Source: an uncultured Blautia sp. (GTDB taxonomy: Bacteria > Bacillota > Clostridia > Lachnospirales > Lachnospiraceae). From it: a stretch of DNA of 18,992 nt. A program made the position numbers and the translations under genes. The notes below the pieces were generated by a model that saw only the letters and a program-made list of their open reading frames with translations, ran no database searches and had not been told where the DNA came from. Within the stretch, counting starts at the first letter, position 1; each line of letters starts with the position of its first letter. Shown here piece after piece: positions 13,001 through 17,173 of this stretch. The stretch spans positions 1 to 18,992 of the forward strand of contig CAAFRY010000118.1 in assembly GCA_900765525.1 (NCBI GenBank). The letters are read 5' to 3'.

Positions 13001-13933
13001 AATACTTATACTGTAACGCCTCTGGAGCCAACTTCTCCTACGGACGGAGCCGTGACTATCCATAAAGAGCTAACAGGCCGTGACTTAAATGCAGAGGAAT
13101 TCCGCTTTGTGATGACAGACAAGGATGGACAGACAGTAGCAGAGAGCAAGAATGCAGGAGACGGAACGGTAAGATTTTCAGGAATTGCTTTTGATGCTCC
13201 GGGAACCTACAGCTATCAAATCAAAGAAATAGCAGGAGATTTAGGAGGCATTACCTATGACGGAACCATTTACATGGCTACAGCTGCGGTAACAGATAAA
13301 GGCGACGGTACGCTTTCCGTGGAATGGATAGTAAAAGATAAAGAAGGACAGGAGATTTCGTCTATTGTCTTCCAGAACCAATACAGCTACAGCGGAAGCA
13401 CAGAGGTGACATTAGGAGCTTCTAAAGTTCTGTGCGGACGAGAGCTGAAAGACGGAGAATTTACTTTCCTGTTAAAAGATAGTAACGGCAGCGTTGTGGC
13501 AAAGGCCGTAAACGACAAGACTGGAGCTGTTACATTTGAAAATCTCAGCTTCAGCCAGCCGGGAAGCTATGAATACAAACTTTCCGAGGAAAAAGGAAAC
13601 GCAGAGTATGTGACTTATGACGACACGGTATATACGGTGAAAATTACAGTCACAGACAGTCTGAAGGGCTATCTGGAAGCAGAGGTAGACTTAGGTGATA
13701 AGCCTCTGGTATTTAACAATAAGTATCAGAAGCCTGAGGAACCCAAGGAACCGGAAGAGGAGAACAAAACGCCTGCTAAGACTGAAGAGCCTAAGAAAGA
13801 TAATAAACCTAAGCCGGCAAAGCGTGTGAAAACAGGAGACGAAACAGACATTATGCTTTGGATAACGGCAGGCGGTATTTCAGCTCTGATTTTAGGAGGG
13901 GCCGCTGCAGCCAGAAGACGGAAACGCAGATAA
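1052..13933 (+). CDS. Giant VWA-tipped, cell-wall-anchored adhesin with ~23 isopeptide pilin domains
   Basis: A 4293-residue surface protein, probably an adhesin standing on a long stalk. Residues 1-50 are a signal peptide: basic n-region, hydrophobic core ~21-41, likely cleavage after VYA or VYAA. Residues ~70-130 hold a GRVWTDKSV segment often seen before such VWA domains. The VWA domain (~128-470) has a full MIDAS: D138, S140, S142 in DLSGSMS, T248 in GGTN and D287 in LLSDG, so metal-dependent ligand binding is plausible. Residues ~471-790 form a tip-associated region with no named fold I can assign. Residues ~791-4225 are ~23 Spy0128/FctA-like Ig domains. Residues 4226-4258 are a Pro/Lys/Glu wall-spanning segment, then VKTGD (4259-4263), a membrane helix (~4267-4287) and RRRKRR. 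AAGGGG precedes the ATG by nine nt. There is no frameshift over 12.9 kb. The ligand is unknown and no sortase gene is present here. Architecture is certain; adhesin role is inferred. Confidence 0.93.
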   Translation: MKQNEKKKRGSPHNRRRKRALGGALLSVLLVLSMILSMMVLQGPEEVYAAGQSADPDTRTEYTSSLGNSSSTRYNGRVWTDKSVNTGDVTFTGDLGGNGITVEKGEDEDFLVTYSALATSTQVSGESQVPVDVVFVIDLSGSMSNQNSGMSDGRSRIANLVDALNASVEELMAMNPNTRIGVVGYSSDAQTILSLDHYTKTEDWWGQEQDFFSLNRETPNRNYAELTVHAKTSSGREIEETFDVEGGTNVQTGVYQGMNMLAAATPTTIEIDGEEVQRVPSVILLSDGAATYSSGSSSWWSPANNHDQGPGSDSYYGNGMKAMMTASYMKQAIDRHYNVSDERYKTTVYTIGIGTSQLSGSDKNLADITLNPKDHWNDNNTMANNIRQKWEETWTTGIWQTTHYGYTRQDRNGDYGTPEIDVSRNNTYTLTHPSQYDIIDIGLQYNDAYYDATTATDVTDVFEDIVSSISLSAPQAPTHIAGNNPVESGYITYTDPIGEYMQVDDVKTLIWAGQEFTNPEKSVSGNTTTYTFRGEIDSPAYDIHNVSEIHIQVSAGDDGKQTLTVEIPASAIPLRVNTITLNSEGGVESNVSNGAYPLRLIYSVSLQDDIDKDTLEGVSDTYIAANTVTDNTGKKVVNFYSNLYSGEKQGDTTVGDATVNFTPASTNPFYFIQENTPIYMDENGQSQVQEFDPSSSYYLPITYYEGNNQVTTYVLRQASTMAGYVESDGDGCYIRKGAPRLGNLQQFTANKGSNSTNTAESRYYPTFEGTDPANGQFVIYLGNNGLLQMDAPASLTIEKQVTAGEGLTAPDAEFSFTVTAEAKAGQNIMAVLYTPASGGGAATETEYSLAFDDEGQADFTLKAGQALEIPGMDSTEYSVTENTLPDGFSLTSATIDQQGAGTFDPDTDTVAGTLGSEDTRISFTNQYTVEPVTSTELQLPFEGSKSITGRDFQTGDSFEFTISAAQATPDAPLPMKDGEVVNGVTITPASGNSADFNFDGEITFTKPGEYRYIIQEAPGSLPGVDYDSVIYRISLVIKDKGDGTLALAEADEIQDAIGGLTYTSNPLIQKYVNGNMEEADQIAFQNIYSATDASISLNGVKDFQVTNSDRSLEDNQFTFKVEALGSNTDGSDNFTEDNRQPMPENLEAGNIANGNVSFGSMTFTQDMIGKTYGYKITEKLPEGVDAQNPTQNGITYDIAEKIVKVTVSRSAEGGLEHVVATVSPNENGVNFVFENAYEPGPVVISDNTSDSIQVQKTFTGRPWTEDDVFSYSIASTSAPADVTAPMPESSVISIGKPAEGQMNRATFGDMTFNQAGTYVYQITETPGDLKGVSYDSHVGTVTVTVTEDRTTGTLSAAVSYDNTQANTDSDKAVTTAAAFTNTYTSVFDSDTAVTLNGTKHLTVGGNSSETLDEDKFFFRVTPLDNAPTGSASVDPGASSYLIGNSQGTGQDGSYTADIANLLNQITYTQENMGGEMTKDFVYIITEQIPQPQAPGMDYDNTAYQVTVTVTDDGQGTLSAAAPSIEKGTWDGQSFTPAEQPQTDAVVFSNTYSPANAVIMPLEITKELLGDRNTPLAEGEFTFEISVASANPADGVQLPETTEISNDQNGKAQFGNITFTKAGTYVIQVKEQIPENATDNGDGTYILDGVTYDTHAVSSTFTVTDRSGQLTAVRSNTTGNQTFTNQYSATGVSAELEGTKTITGRAYQEGDSFIFRISGAYTGSVQDVTIPLPADVTADEENLASGTVTIRPNTGNSAEISFGTITFAKPGTYTYTISETDTGIDGVSKDNRVYTVSYTVTDQGDGTLQVSSPAYMLTGENPTEVQSLEWENRYSPDSVTVIGAVELTGTKTLTGRNSLENENYQFTLSAGDTATEEAIAKGSITMGTAESQVNGLEDGVQKNFSFGDITFREAGTYTFQVTENAPADGNGMTYDRHTGLITIVVTDNTAAGKLEAEVTHGTDQTGQGGENQSTDFVNQYEPIPVTYGLDTLLGGHKYMVDDTGHYSFADGQFTFYMRAQDEENPLPQGDGVTEIVMDGRLPAVSVTNTNTQGNQAEYDFGELTFTGPGTYVYNIFEETSNLQAGVSGDETTYTVTFRVTEDQATGQLSVEASAVELEPGDTENIPADMSMLDFTNTYNADEITGRQNILKQLQGRNFQAGDSFTFDVNVTAVDEQGQPMDYDDIPQPDGLDAGGQLTQVTPNDNRDGYSYSITITPSSTASGNTYRFNTGTYTYTHTGTYTFVVKEQAGQDGHITYDTQEYTIVVAITVDDSTGTPVLKREVTINGEPVSAAGGIGTIDFVNVYTPDGITLSEDTDTAIQVQKTLTGRDWLEEDTFTFTIAAVTPGAPMPDEASVTIDQQQGTQDGTSVRMPFGDITFTKADMGNLMEKDFVYTITETKGSAGGLTYDSHVAVATVHVTDDTAAGKLTASIGYTNADAPSQADREATDVAAFTNSYQTGSTELSGSANLMVTKHLTGRDWTGEDSFTFTLAGGDEATLGDIADGKIILPDNADGLIISGNTAGHAASFGDIIFTQEGTYTFLVTEQPSGIKGITDDAQSQRSLQVTVTDQLDGTLKAEINSGSSQSLVFTNTYNPESVTLGGDSAIQVQKTVAGKNWDKDDEAYTFTIQNVSKPDEAQEAPMPQQDTVTVGKPGQGNINRAAFGDMTFSVRGDYVYEITETEESIAGITYDKHVAFVRVTIAENQLEGKLEAHVSYDNSQALTADDQAVTDASAFTNVYKAEGTLELKGTKNITGRDFRQGDSFTFDVVAADNGPMLDKASQGKVTITPDAGQSTEIDFGTITFTEAGEYVYYLTEELGTLPGVIYDTVQRSVIVTVVDDGEGNLEAEITAGADTLIWNNSWEETIDVSFNLTGTKNLEGAELKDSQFTFLVEAQDNAPMGGSLPAAFNGQGADEDHDGIYTGEIPLLREVRYTSAGDYIYLIREVNDGQGGIQYDTAQYRITVHVAQNGSLSYTVEKAEQGGVFTETPDKAVVFTNRYGQPQEAVLNGSANLQGTKTLSGRDWTDSDRFTFVLEPGDEITREAISKNMIVMPGETEITLNGNYADQEQVPFAFGDITFKAEGTYTFKMTEKKPEEGQEISGITYSTNQRVVTVTVTDNKRGQLEAAVTEASGDTNFTNVYDTESVTLPGQENLMVKKMISGRDWKDGDSFTFTLAAGDEVTQKAVEDGWITLPENAAGITIRYQKEAAQDSYQAAFGDISFTREGNYVFHITEQGENHSGLTYDKEVRVVEVNVQDNLDGVLTAEAGVISPAEGLTFTNTYKPEGEVVVEPTDKDFQLTKILEGKDWEDDSFTFRLTPQGGKAADGALIPAEQIPMPQETVVTVDKSSGQDQEGRNMAVFSFGPITYTQAGTYVYEVAEEAGENAGISYDGHKATVTVAVTDNLNGGYTASVNVAAPVFTNVYDTSLDYVNKGGLQIIKKLTGHDMAAGQFAFTVVPQDDASAEKAGIALEGQTVEVNQDAAMNQEGTAEAVLPAFGQMSFTQQDDGAVYTYTVSESKGGQDGYVNDDRVYTVEIQVSDDGKGTLQAVTHVTSSKGEETFYTYRNTEEAQDIPAVLFENSYSAQGELGGSGDVSIQASKELTGRPQTAGEFRFTVTDRNGSQVSQGTNGADGSIAFSGISYTTEKLLADVKAGAAQYSKREGKDTFTYLYTVEESQEGLGEGVSQQTAAFQITVTVTDNSDGTLNIAVTYPEGSDSLIFKNVYGASAEASIHVAGSKKLAVKSGNNPPDITGKYTFEISGSEGAPMPEKTTAVNDEAGNVTFGDIVYTMENVFGEAVSQDMETESSNNQTEGTETKGQNQAEVTAGEGTEEIDNTKGDQTGTPESADKNQDEDSASAADTAQGSAQSAVLEKEKDQQMENLGAADSRTGESAGGQTDSISQSSEKAAAIEATKAQTGNQATEKLSAKRSKIFTYTVTESGSVPGVTNDAEASRSFTVTVTDNGDGTLSAACSQTPGAQFTFTNTYTVTPLEPTSPTDGAVTIHKELTGRDLNAEEFRFVMTDKDGQTVAESKNAGDGTVRFSGIAFDAPGTYSYQIKEIAGDLGGITYDGTIYMATAAVTDKGDGTLSVEWIVKDKEGQEISSIVFQNQYSYSGSTEVTLGASKVLCGRELKDGEFTFLLKDSNGSVVAKAVNDKTGAVTFENLSFSQPGSYEYKLSEEKGNAEYVTYDDTVYTVKITVTDSLKGYLEAEVDLGDKPLVFNNKYQKPEEPKEPEEENKTPAKTEEPKKDNKPKPAKRVKTGDETDIMLWITAGGISALILGGAAAARRRKRR
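7736..7774 (+). repeat. 24-nt in-frame microduplication inside repeat unit 10
   Basis: ACCGGCACCTATACC (7736-7750) recurs 24 nt later as ACCGGTACTTATACC (7760-7774) with two differences. In protein this gives TGTYTYTH followed by TGTYTF (from residue 2229), lengthening the strand before the VVKEQ catalytic-Glu strand of unit 10. The other units have a single GTYTY at this place. A slipped-strand or short tandem duplication of eight codons that has begun to diverge is the simplest reading. Confidence 0.6.
12441..12840 (+). other. Disordered, aromatic-free insertion within repeat unit 21
   Basis: Residues ~3797-3929 of the giant adhesin interrupt unit 21 between its YTMENVFG strand and its FTYTVTES strand. 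The corresponding place in units 5 and 11 holds only a few residues (ENMGGEMTKD, ADMGNLMEKD). The ~133 inserted residues are rich in Glu, Gln, Thr, Ser, Ala, Gly and Asn, with no Phe, Tyr, Trp or Cys and almost no long hydrophobic stretch, so an extended disordered loop is expected. The host domain appears complete on both sides, with Lys in GSKKLAV, Glu in VTES and Asn in FTNTY. The reading frame is kept across both borders. Confidence 0.8.
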
Positions 13934-13959
13934 ACCTCCTTGAAAAAATAGGACAACAG

Positions 13960-13973
13960 TGTTGACGTCAACA
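13960..13973. promoter_or_regulatory. 14-bp perfect palindrome downstream of the adhesin gene
   Basis: TGTTGACGTCAACA is a perfect palindrome 26 nt after the adhesin stop codon and ~56 nt before the terminator. A palindrome of this length could be a dimeric-regulator operator, but it lies upstream of the terminator, in the 3' untranslated part of the adhesin transcript and ~240 nt from the next start codon. There is no unpaired loop, so it is a poor RNA hairpin. Function unknown. Confidence 0.4.
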
Positions 13974-14029
13974 GACACTTCAGAAAAGAGCCGGAAACGG
14001 AGCTTACTGCTCTGAGAAAAAACATAGTA

Positions 14030-14078
14030 AACCAAAAGGGTCTGCCCCTGCTGTAAGCGGGGGCGGGCTTTTTTGGTT
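14030..14078 (+). terminator. Intrinsic terminator of the giant adhesin gene
   Basis: A 22-bp stem with a TGTAA loop: left arm 14030-14051, loop 14052-14056, right arm 14057-14078. The GC-rich core pairs GCCCCTGC with GCGGGGGC (one G-T wobble) and continues outward through wobble pairs into AACCAAAA/TTTTGGTT. The six T at 14069-14074 supply the U-tract for + strand transcripts. It separates the adhesin gene from the exporter genes. Its outer AAAA also gives a short T run on the other strand, but no gene is read from that side. Confidence 0.88.
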
Positions 14079-14131
14079 CCAACCAAAGGACCGTCAAGAA
14101 GAAATCTGTGGAAAATTAGCAAGAACACATC

Positions 14132-14161
14132 TTGTCCCACTCTGCATAAGTAGTGTATAGT
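14132..14161 (+). promoter_or_regulatory. Probable sigma-A promoter for the MATE pair
   Basis: TTGTCC (14132-14137) and TATAGT (14156-14161) are spaced by 18 nt and lie just after the adhesin terminator and ~40 nt before the GTG start of the first exporter. The -10 matches consensus at five of six bases, the -35 at four. Placement is sensible; strength is uncertain. Confidence 0.5.
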
Positions 14162-14199
14162 TATAGAATGACAAATGAAAAGGAGCAGGAGGGAAATAA

Positions 14200-15591
14200 G
14201 TGACAGCAGGATTGCGGGAGAAATTTATAGGGGACAAGAAGTTCTACAAAATGGTTTTAATGATTGCTGTGCCCATTATGATACAGAACGGAATCACCAA
14301 TTTTGTCAGTATGCTGGACAACATTATGGTGGGGCAAGTGGGTACAGAGCAGATGACAGGGGTGGCTATTGTAAACCAGCTAATCTTTGTCTATAATCTG
14401 TGTATTTTTGGCGGCGTTTCGGGAGCGGGAATCTTTACCGCCCAGTTTTTCGGACAAAAAGATGATGAAGGAGTGGCAAATACCTTCCGCTTTAAATTGT
14501 GGATGGCTGTGCTGCTGACAGGAATTACGGTTCTTGTCTTTTTGGCGGCAGGAGATTCTTTGATTGCCATGTATCTCCAGGGCTCCCAGGACGGGGGAGA
14601 CCCGGCGGCCGCTTTAAGATACGGAAAGCAGTATCTGAGAATTATGCTGGCAGGGCTTTTGCCCTTTATGCTGGTTCAGGTTTATGCCAGCACTCTGAGG
14701 GAATGCGGTCAAACCGTGATTCCCATGAAGGCAGGGGTGATGGCGGTTTTTGTAAACCTGGTATTTAATTATCTCTTGATTTACGGAAAGTTTGGCTTCC
14801 CTGAACTGGGCGTTGCAGGTGCGGCCATAGCCACTGTGCTGTCCAGATATGTGGAGGCAGTGATTGTGATTACCTGGACCCATAAACACAAAGAAATCAA
14901 TACTTTTGTAAAAGGCCTGTACGCAACGCTGAAGATACCCGGATGGCTTATCCAGAGGATTTTAATCAAGGGAACGCCTTTGCTTGTCAATGAAACTCTG
15001 TGGGCTGCAGGTATGGCTCTGCTGCTTCAGTGCTATTCTGTGCGGGGAATGAATGTGGTTGCGGGAATGAATATCTCCAACACGATTTCCAATGTTTTTA
15101 ATGTGGTGTTTATTGCTTTGGGTGACTCGGTGGCCATTGTGGTGGGACAGCTTTTGGGAGCGGGAAAAATGGAGGAGGCCAGGGATACGGACCGGAAGAT
15201 GATTGCTTTTTCCGTGGCATGCTGTACAGTAATAGCCTTGCTGCTTTTAGCGGTATCTCCAATCTTCCCCAGACTTTACAATACCAGCCCTGAATCCAGG
15301 GAATTCGCCCAGTATTTTATTATGGTAACAGCGGTTTTCATGCCTCAGAATGCTTTCCTCCACGCAGCTTACTTTACTCTGCGTTCAGGAGGAAGAACCA
15401 TAATTACCTTTTTCTTTGACAGTGTGTTTATTTGCTGTGTCAGTGTGCCTCTGGCTTATATCCTGGGCCATTATACAGCTCTTTATGTGGTGTTTATATT
15501 TGCGGCGATACAGCTTGCGGATATTATCAAATGTGTCATTGGCTTTATCCTGGTGAAAAAAGGGGTATGGCTGCAGAATATCGTTGAGTAA
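14200..15591 (+). CDS. MATE-family multidrug/cation antiporter (first of pair)
   Basis: A 463-residue inner-membrane protein expected to have 12 helices in two homologous halves and to export drugs or metabolites in exchange for H+ or Na+. Family signs: the first-helix segment with VGQVGTEQMTG, LGVAGAAIATVLSR after helix 6 (~203-216), and VGQLLGAGKMEEA (~315-327), the second-half counterpart of the first-half loop. Length is typical. Start is GTG at 14200, with AGGAGG at 14187-14192 and a 7-nt spacer; the first 11 residues precede a DKKFYKMVLMIAVPI first helix, which fits. A second MATE gene follows after 67 nt without a visible terminator, so the two are likely co-transcribed. Substrate cannot be told from sequence. 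Confidence 0.9.
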   Translation: MTAGLREKFIGDKKFYKMVLMIAVPIMIQNGITNFVSMLDNIMVGQVGTEQMTGVAIVNQLIFVYNLCIFGGVSGAGIFTAQFFGQKDDEGVANTFRFKLWMAVLLTGITVLVFLAAGDSLIAMYLQGSQDGGDPAAALRYGKQYLRIMLAGLLPFMLVQVYASTLRECGQTVIPMKAGVMAVFVNLVFNYLLIYGKFGFPELGVAGAAIATVLSRYVEAVIVITWTHKHKEINTFVKGLYATLKIPGWLIQRILIKGTPLLVNETLWAAGMALLLQCYSVRGMNVVAGMNISNTISNVFNVVFIALGDSVAIVVGQLLGAGKMEEARDTDRKMIAFSVACCTVIALLLLAVSPIFPRLYNTSPESREFAQYFIMVTAVFMPQNAFLHAAYFTLRSGGRTIITFFFDSVFICCVSVPLAYILGHYTALYVVFIFAAIQLADIIKCVIGFILVKKGVWLQNIVE

Positions 15592-15658
15592 ACGTATACG
15601 CTGTTTCTGTAAGTGATATTGGCTTTAACTATATTGTAATAGGAAAGAAGGAAAAATT

Positions 15659-17029
15659 GTGAGTCAGACAGATAATAAAGTAATGGGAACGGAAAAGATT
15701 CCCAAGCTGATGATGCAGATGGCAGTGCCTTCTATTATCGCACAAATCATAAATATTCTTTATAACATTGTGGACAGGATTTACATCGGACATATTTCCG
15801 GTGTAGGAGCCTCCGCTCTTACGGGAGTGGGGCTGACCTTTCCCATTATCACCTTGATTTCTGCTTTTTCCGCTTTTGTGGGAACCGGAGGGGCTCCACT
15901 GGCAGCTATCTGGATGGGAAAGAAGGACAGGAAACATGCAGAGCGAATTCTGGGAACCGGAGTGTTTATGCTGCTGTGCTTTTCTGTTGTGCTTATGGCA
16001 GCCTTTTTTCTTTTTCAGAAGCCGCTTCTCTATGCTTTCGGGGCCAGCGACGCTACCATCGGCTATGCCATGGATTATCTCACCATTTATCTGATTGGCA
16101 CGGTGTTTGTTCAGCTTGCCTTAGGGTTGAATCCATTTATCATTGCCCAGGGCCGTTCCAGAACGGCTATGATGTCTATTGTCATCGGTGCTGTTATAAA
16201 TATCGGGCTGGACCCGGTGTTTATTTTTGTCTTTCATTTGGGCGTGAAGGGAGCAGCTATAGCTACCGTGATTTCTCAGGCTGTAAGTGCTGCCTGGAAT
16301 GTAAGGGCGCTTATGGACAAAAATGCACAGATGCGTATTGTGCCTGCCTACATTCGCCCCAGCCTGCGGATGATGGCACAGATTTTTTCTCTGGGGGTCT
16401 CTCCCTTTATCATGCGTTCCACAGAAAGCCTGGTATCTATAGTACTGAATCATCAGCTCCAGAAGTACGGGGGAGACTTGTATGTAGGTTCTTTGACTAT
16501 CATGCAGAGTGTTATGCAGCTTTTTTCTGCCCCGCTCCAGGGCTTTACCCAGGGAGTACAGCCTATTGTCAGCTACAACTTCGGAGCGGCTAAATTTGAC
16601 CGGGTAAAGACCACATATCGCTGGATGATAGGGGGAAGCTTTGTGATTTCTTTTCTGGCGGCTCTTTCAGCCATGGTCCTGCCTGAATTTTATGCCGGAC
16701 TTTTCACCGGGGAGGCAGAGCTGATTACACTGGTTGGAAAGGTAATGCCAGTGTTTATGATGGGAATGTTGATTTTTGGTCTGCAAAACGGAATCCAGCC
16801 TACTTTTCTGGCTTTGGGTCAAGCGAAAATATCCCTGTTTATCGCTCTTTTGAGAAAGGTAATTTTGCTGGTGCCTTTGGCGTTGATTTTCCCTCATTTC
16901 TTCGGGGTAATGGGCGTATATTATGCGGAGCCTGCAGCAGATATTACTTCCGCTTTGCTTGCAAGTCTGCTTTTTGCCTGCAATATCAAAAAAATCCTTA
17001 CTATGGAGAATTTAAAGAAAATCAAGTAA
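15659..17029 (+). CDS. MATE-family antiporter, MepA-like (second of pair)
   Basis: A 456-residue membrane exporter of the MATE family. The start IPKLMMQMAVPSIIAQIINILYN-type first helix (given here only in outline), DRIYIGHISG, LGVKGAAIATVISQ (~194-207) and GVQPIVSYNFGAAK (~299-312) resemble the MepA-like branch, unlike its upstream neighbour, so the pair is not a recent duplication. Start is GTG at 15659 after AAGAAGGA-type Shine-Dalgarno sequence ~6 nt upstream; the 67-nt gap from the first exporter has only a weak -10-like TATATT (15630-15635) and no good -35. The N-terminal MGTEKIP reads like a normal MATE start and could allow an internal ATG start. Substrate unknown; it may act on the same or a different compound as its neighbour. 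Confidence 0.9.
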   Translation: MSQTDNKVMGTEKIPKLMMQMAVPSIIAQIINILYNIVDRIYIGHISGVGASALTGVGLTFPIITLISAFSAFVGTGGAPLAAIWMGKKDRKHAERILGTGVFMLLCFSVVLMAAFFLFQKPLLYAFGASDATIGYAMDYLTIYLIGTVFVQLALGLNPFIIAQGRSRTAMMSIVIGAVINIGLDPVFIFVFHLGVKGAAIATVISQAVSAAWNVRALMDKNAQMRIVPAYIRPSLRMMAQIFSLGVSPFIMRSTESLVSIVLNHQLQKYGGDLYVGSLTIMQSVMQLFSAPLQGFTQGVQPIVSYNFGAAKFDRVKTTYRWMIGGSFVISFLAALSAMVLPEFYAGLFTGEAELITLVGKVMPVFMMGMLIFGLQNGIQPTFLALGQAKISLFIALLRKVILLVPLALIFPHFFGVMGVYYAEPAADITSALLASLLFACNIKKILTMENLKKIK

Positions 17030-17084
17030 GGAAAAATAATCATACAGGCAATAAAGGAAAAACTTTGTCCGGAATTCTTACATA

Positions 17085-17112
17085 TTGACTTATAAATTCA
17101 GAATACTATAAT
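17085..17112 (+). promoter_or_regulatory. Strong sigma-A promoter for the URO-D-family gene
   Basis: TTGACT (17085-17090) and a perfect TATAAT (17107-17112) with a 16-nt spacer in an AT-rich stretch, ~56 nt after the second exporter and ~60 nt before the ATG of the next gene. This is the best promoter in the window and argues that the URO-D gene is its own transcription unit. No operator-like repeat is seen next to it, and no terminator was found between the exporter stop and this site. Confidence 0.85.
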
Positions 17113-17173
17113 AAAATATATAGAATATACCATGATTTCTGCGGGAGAATTAAGACAAAGGAGGAGGTATAGT

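Larger units (their letters stand above)
3421..13726 (+). repeat. Array of ~23 tandem Ig-like pilin domains (Spy0128/FctA type)
   Basis: Each unit of ~110-155 residues has a first strand with a Lys (often K-x-LTGR), a central FGDITFT-like strand, an acidic site in Y-x-ITE, a GITYD turn, V-x-VTD-x-x-x-GTL, and a closing F-x-N-x-Y. In this family Lys and Asn form an intramolecular isopeptide bond helped by the Glu. Approximate unit ends (nt): 3832, 4315, 4764, 5200, 5703, 6109, 6549, 6988, 7462, 7962, 8418, 8830, 9268, 9637, 10048, 10473, 10896, 11322, 11797, 12223, 13009, 13384, 13726. Example triads: K945/E1016/N1086 (unit 2), K3158/E3234/N3280 (unit 17), K4125/E4179/N4223 (unit 23). Unit 1 is the most divergent and may belong to a related Cna-B-like family. 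Unit 14 closes with WNNSW instead of FTNTY. Units fall into several sequence subtypes that are interspersed rather than in blocks. Confidence 0.88.

Noticed and set aside
3421..13726. Tandem periodic DNA considered as a CRISPR or non-coding satellite array
   Set aside because: The periodicity (~330-470 nt, variable) is of diverged protein domains in one open frame, not short identical repeats with unique spacers.
13934..14080. A riboswitch for the MATE genes upstream of the terminator hairpin
   Set aside because: No recognised aptamer core was seen, and the promoter-like elements for the exporters lie downstream of the terminator, so the hairpin most simply ends the adhesin transcript.
15593..15600. 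CGTATACG palindrome between the two MATE genes
   Set aside because: Only 8 bp and without supporting promoter elements; too short to call an operator.
17132..17173. Upstream ATG for the URO-D-family protein adding 14 residues
   Set aside because: GAGGAGG lies six nt before the ATG at 17174, and no good ribosome binding site precedes 17132.
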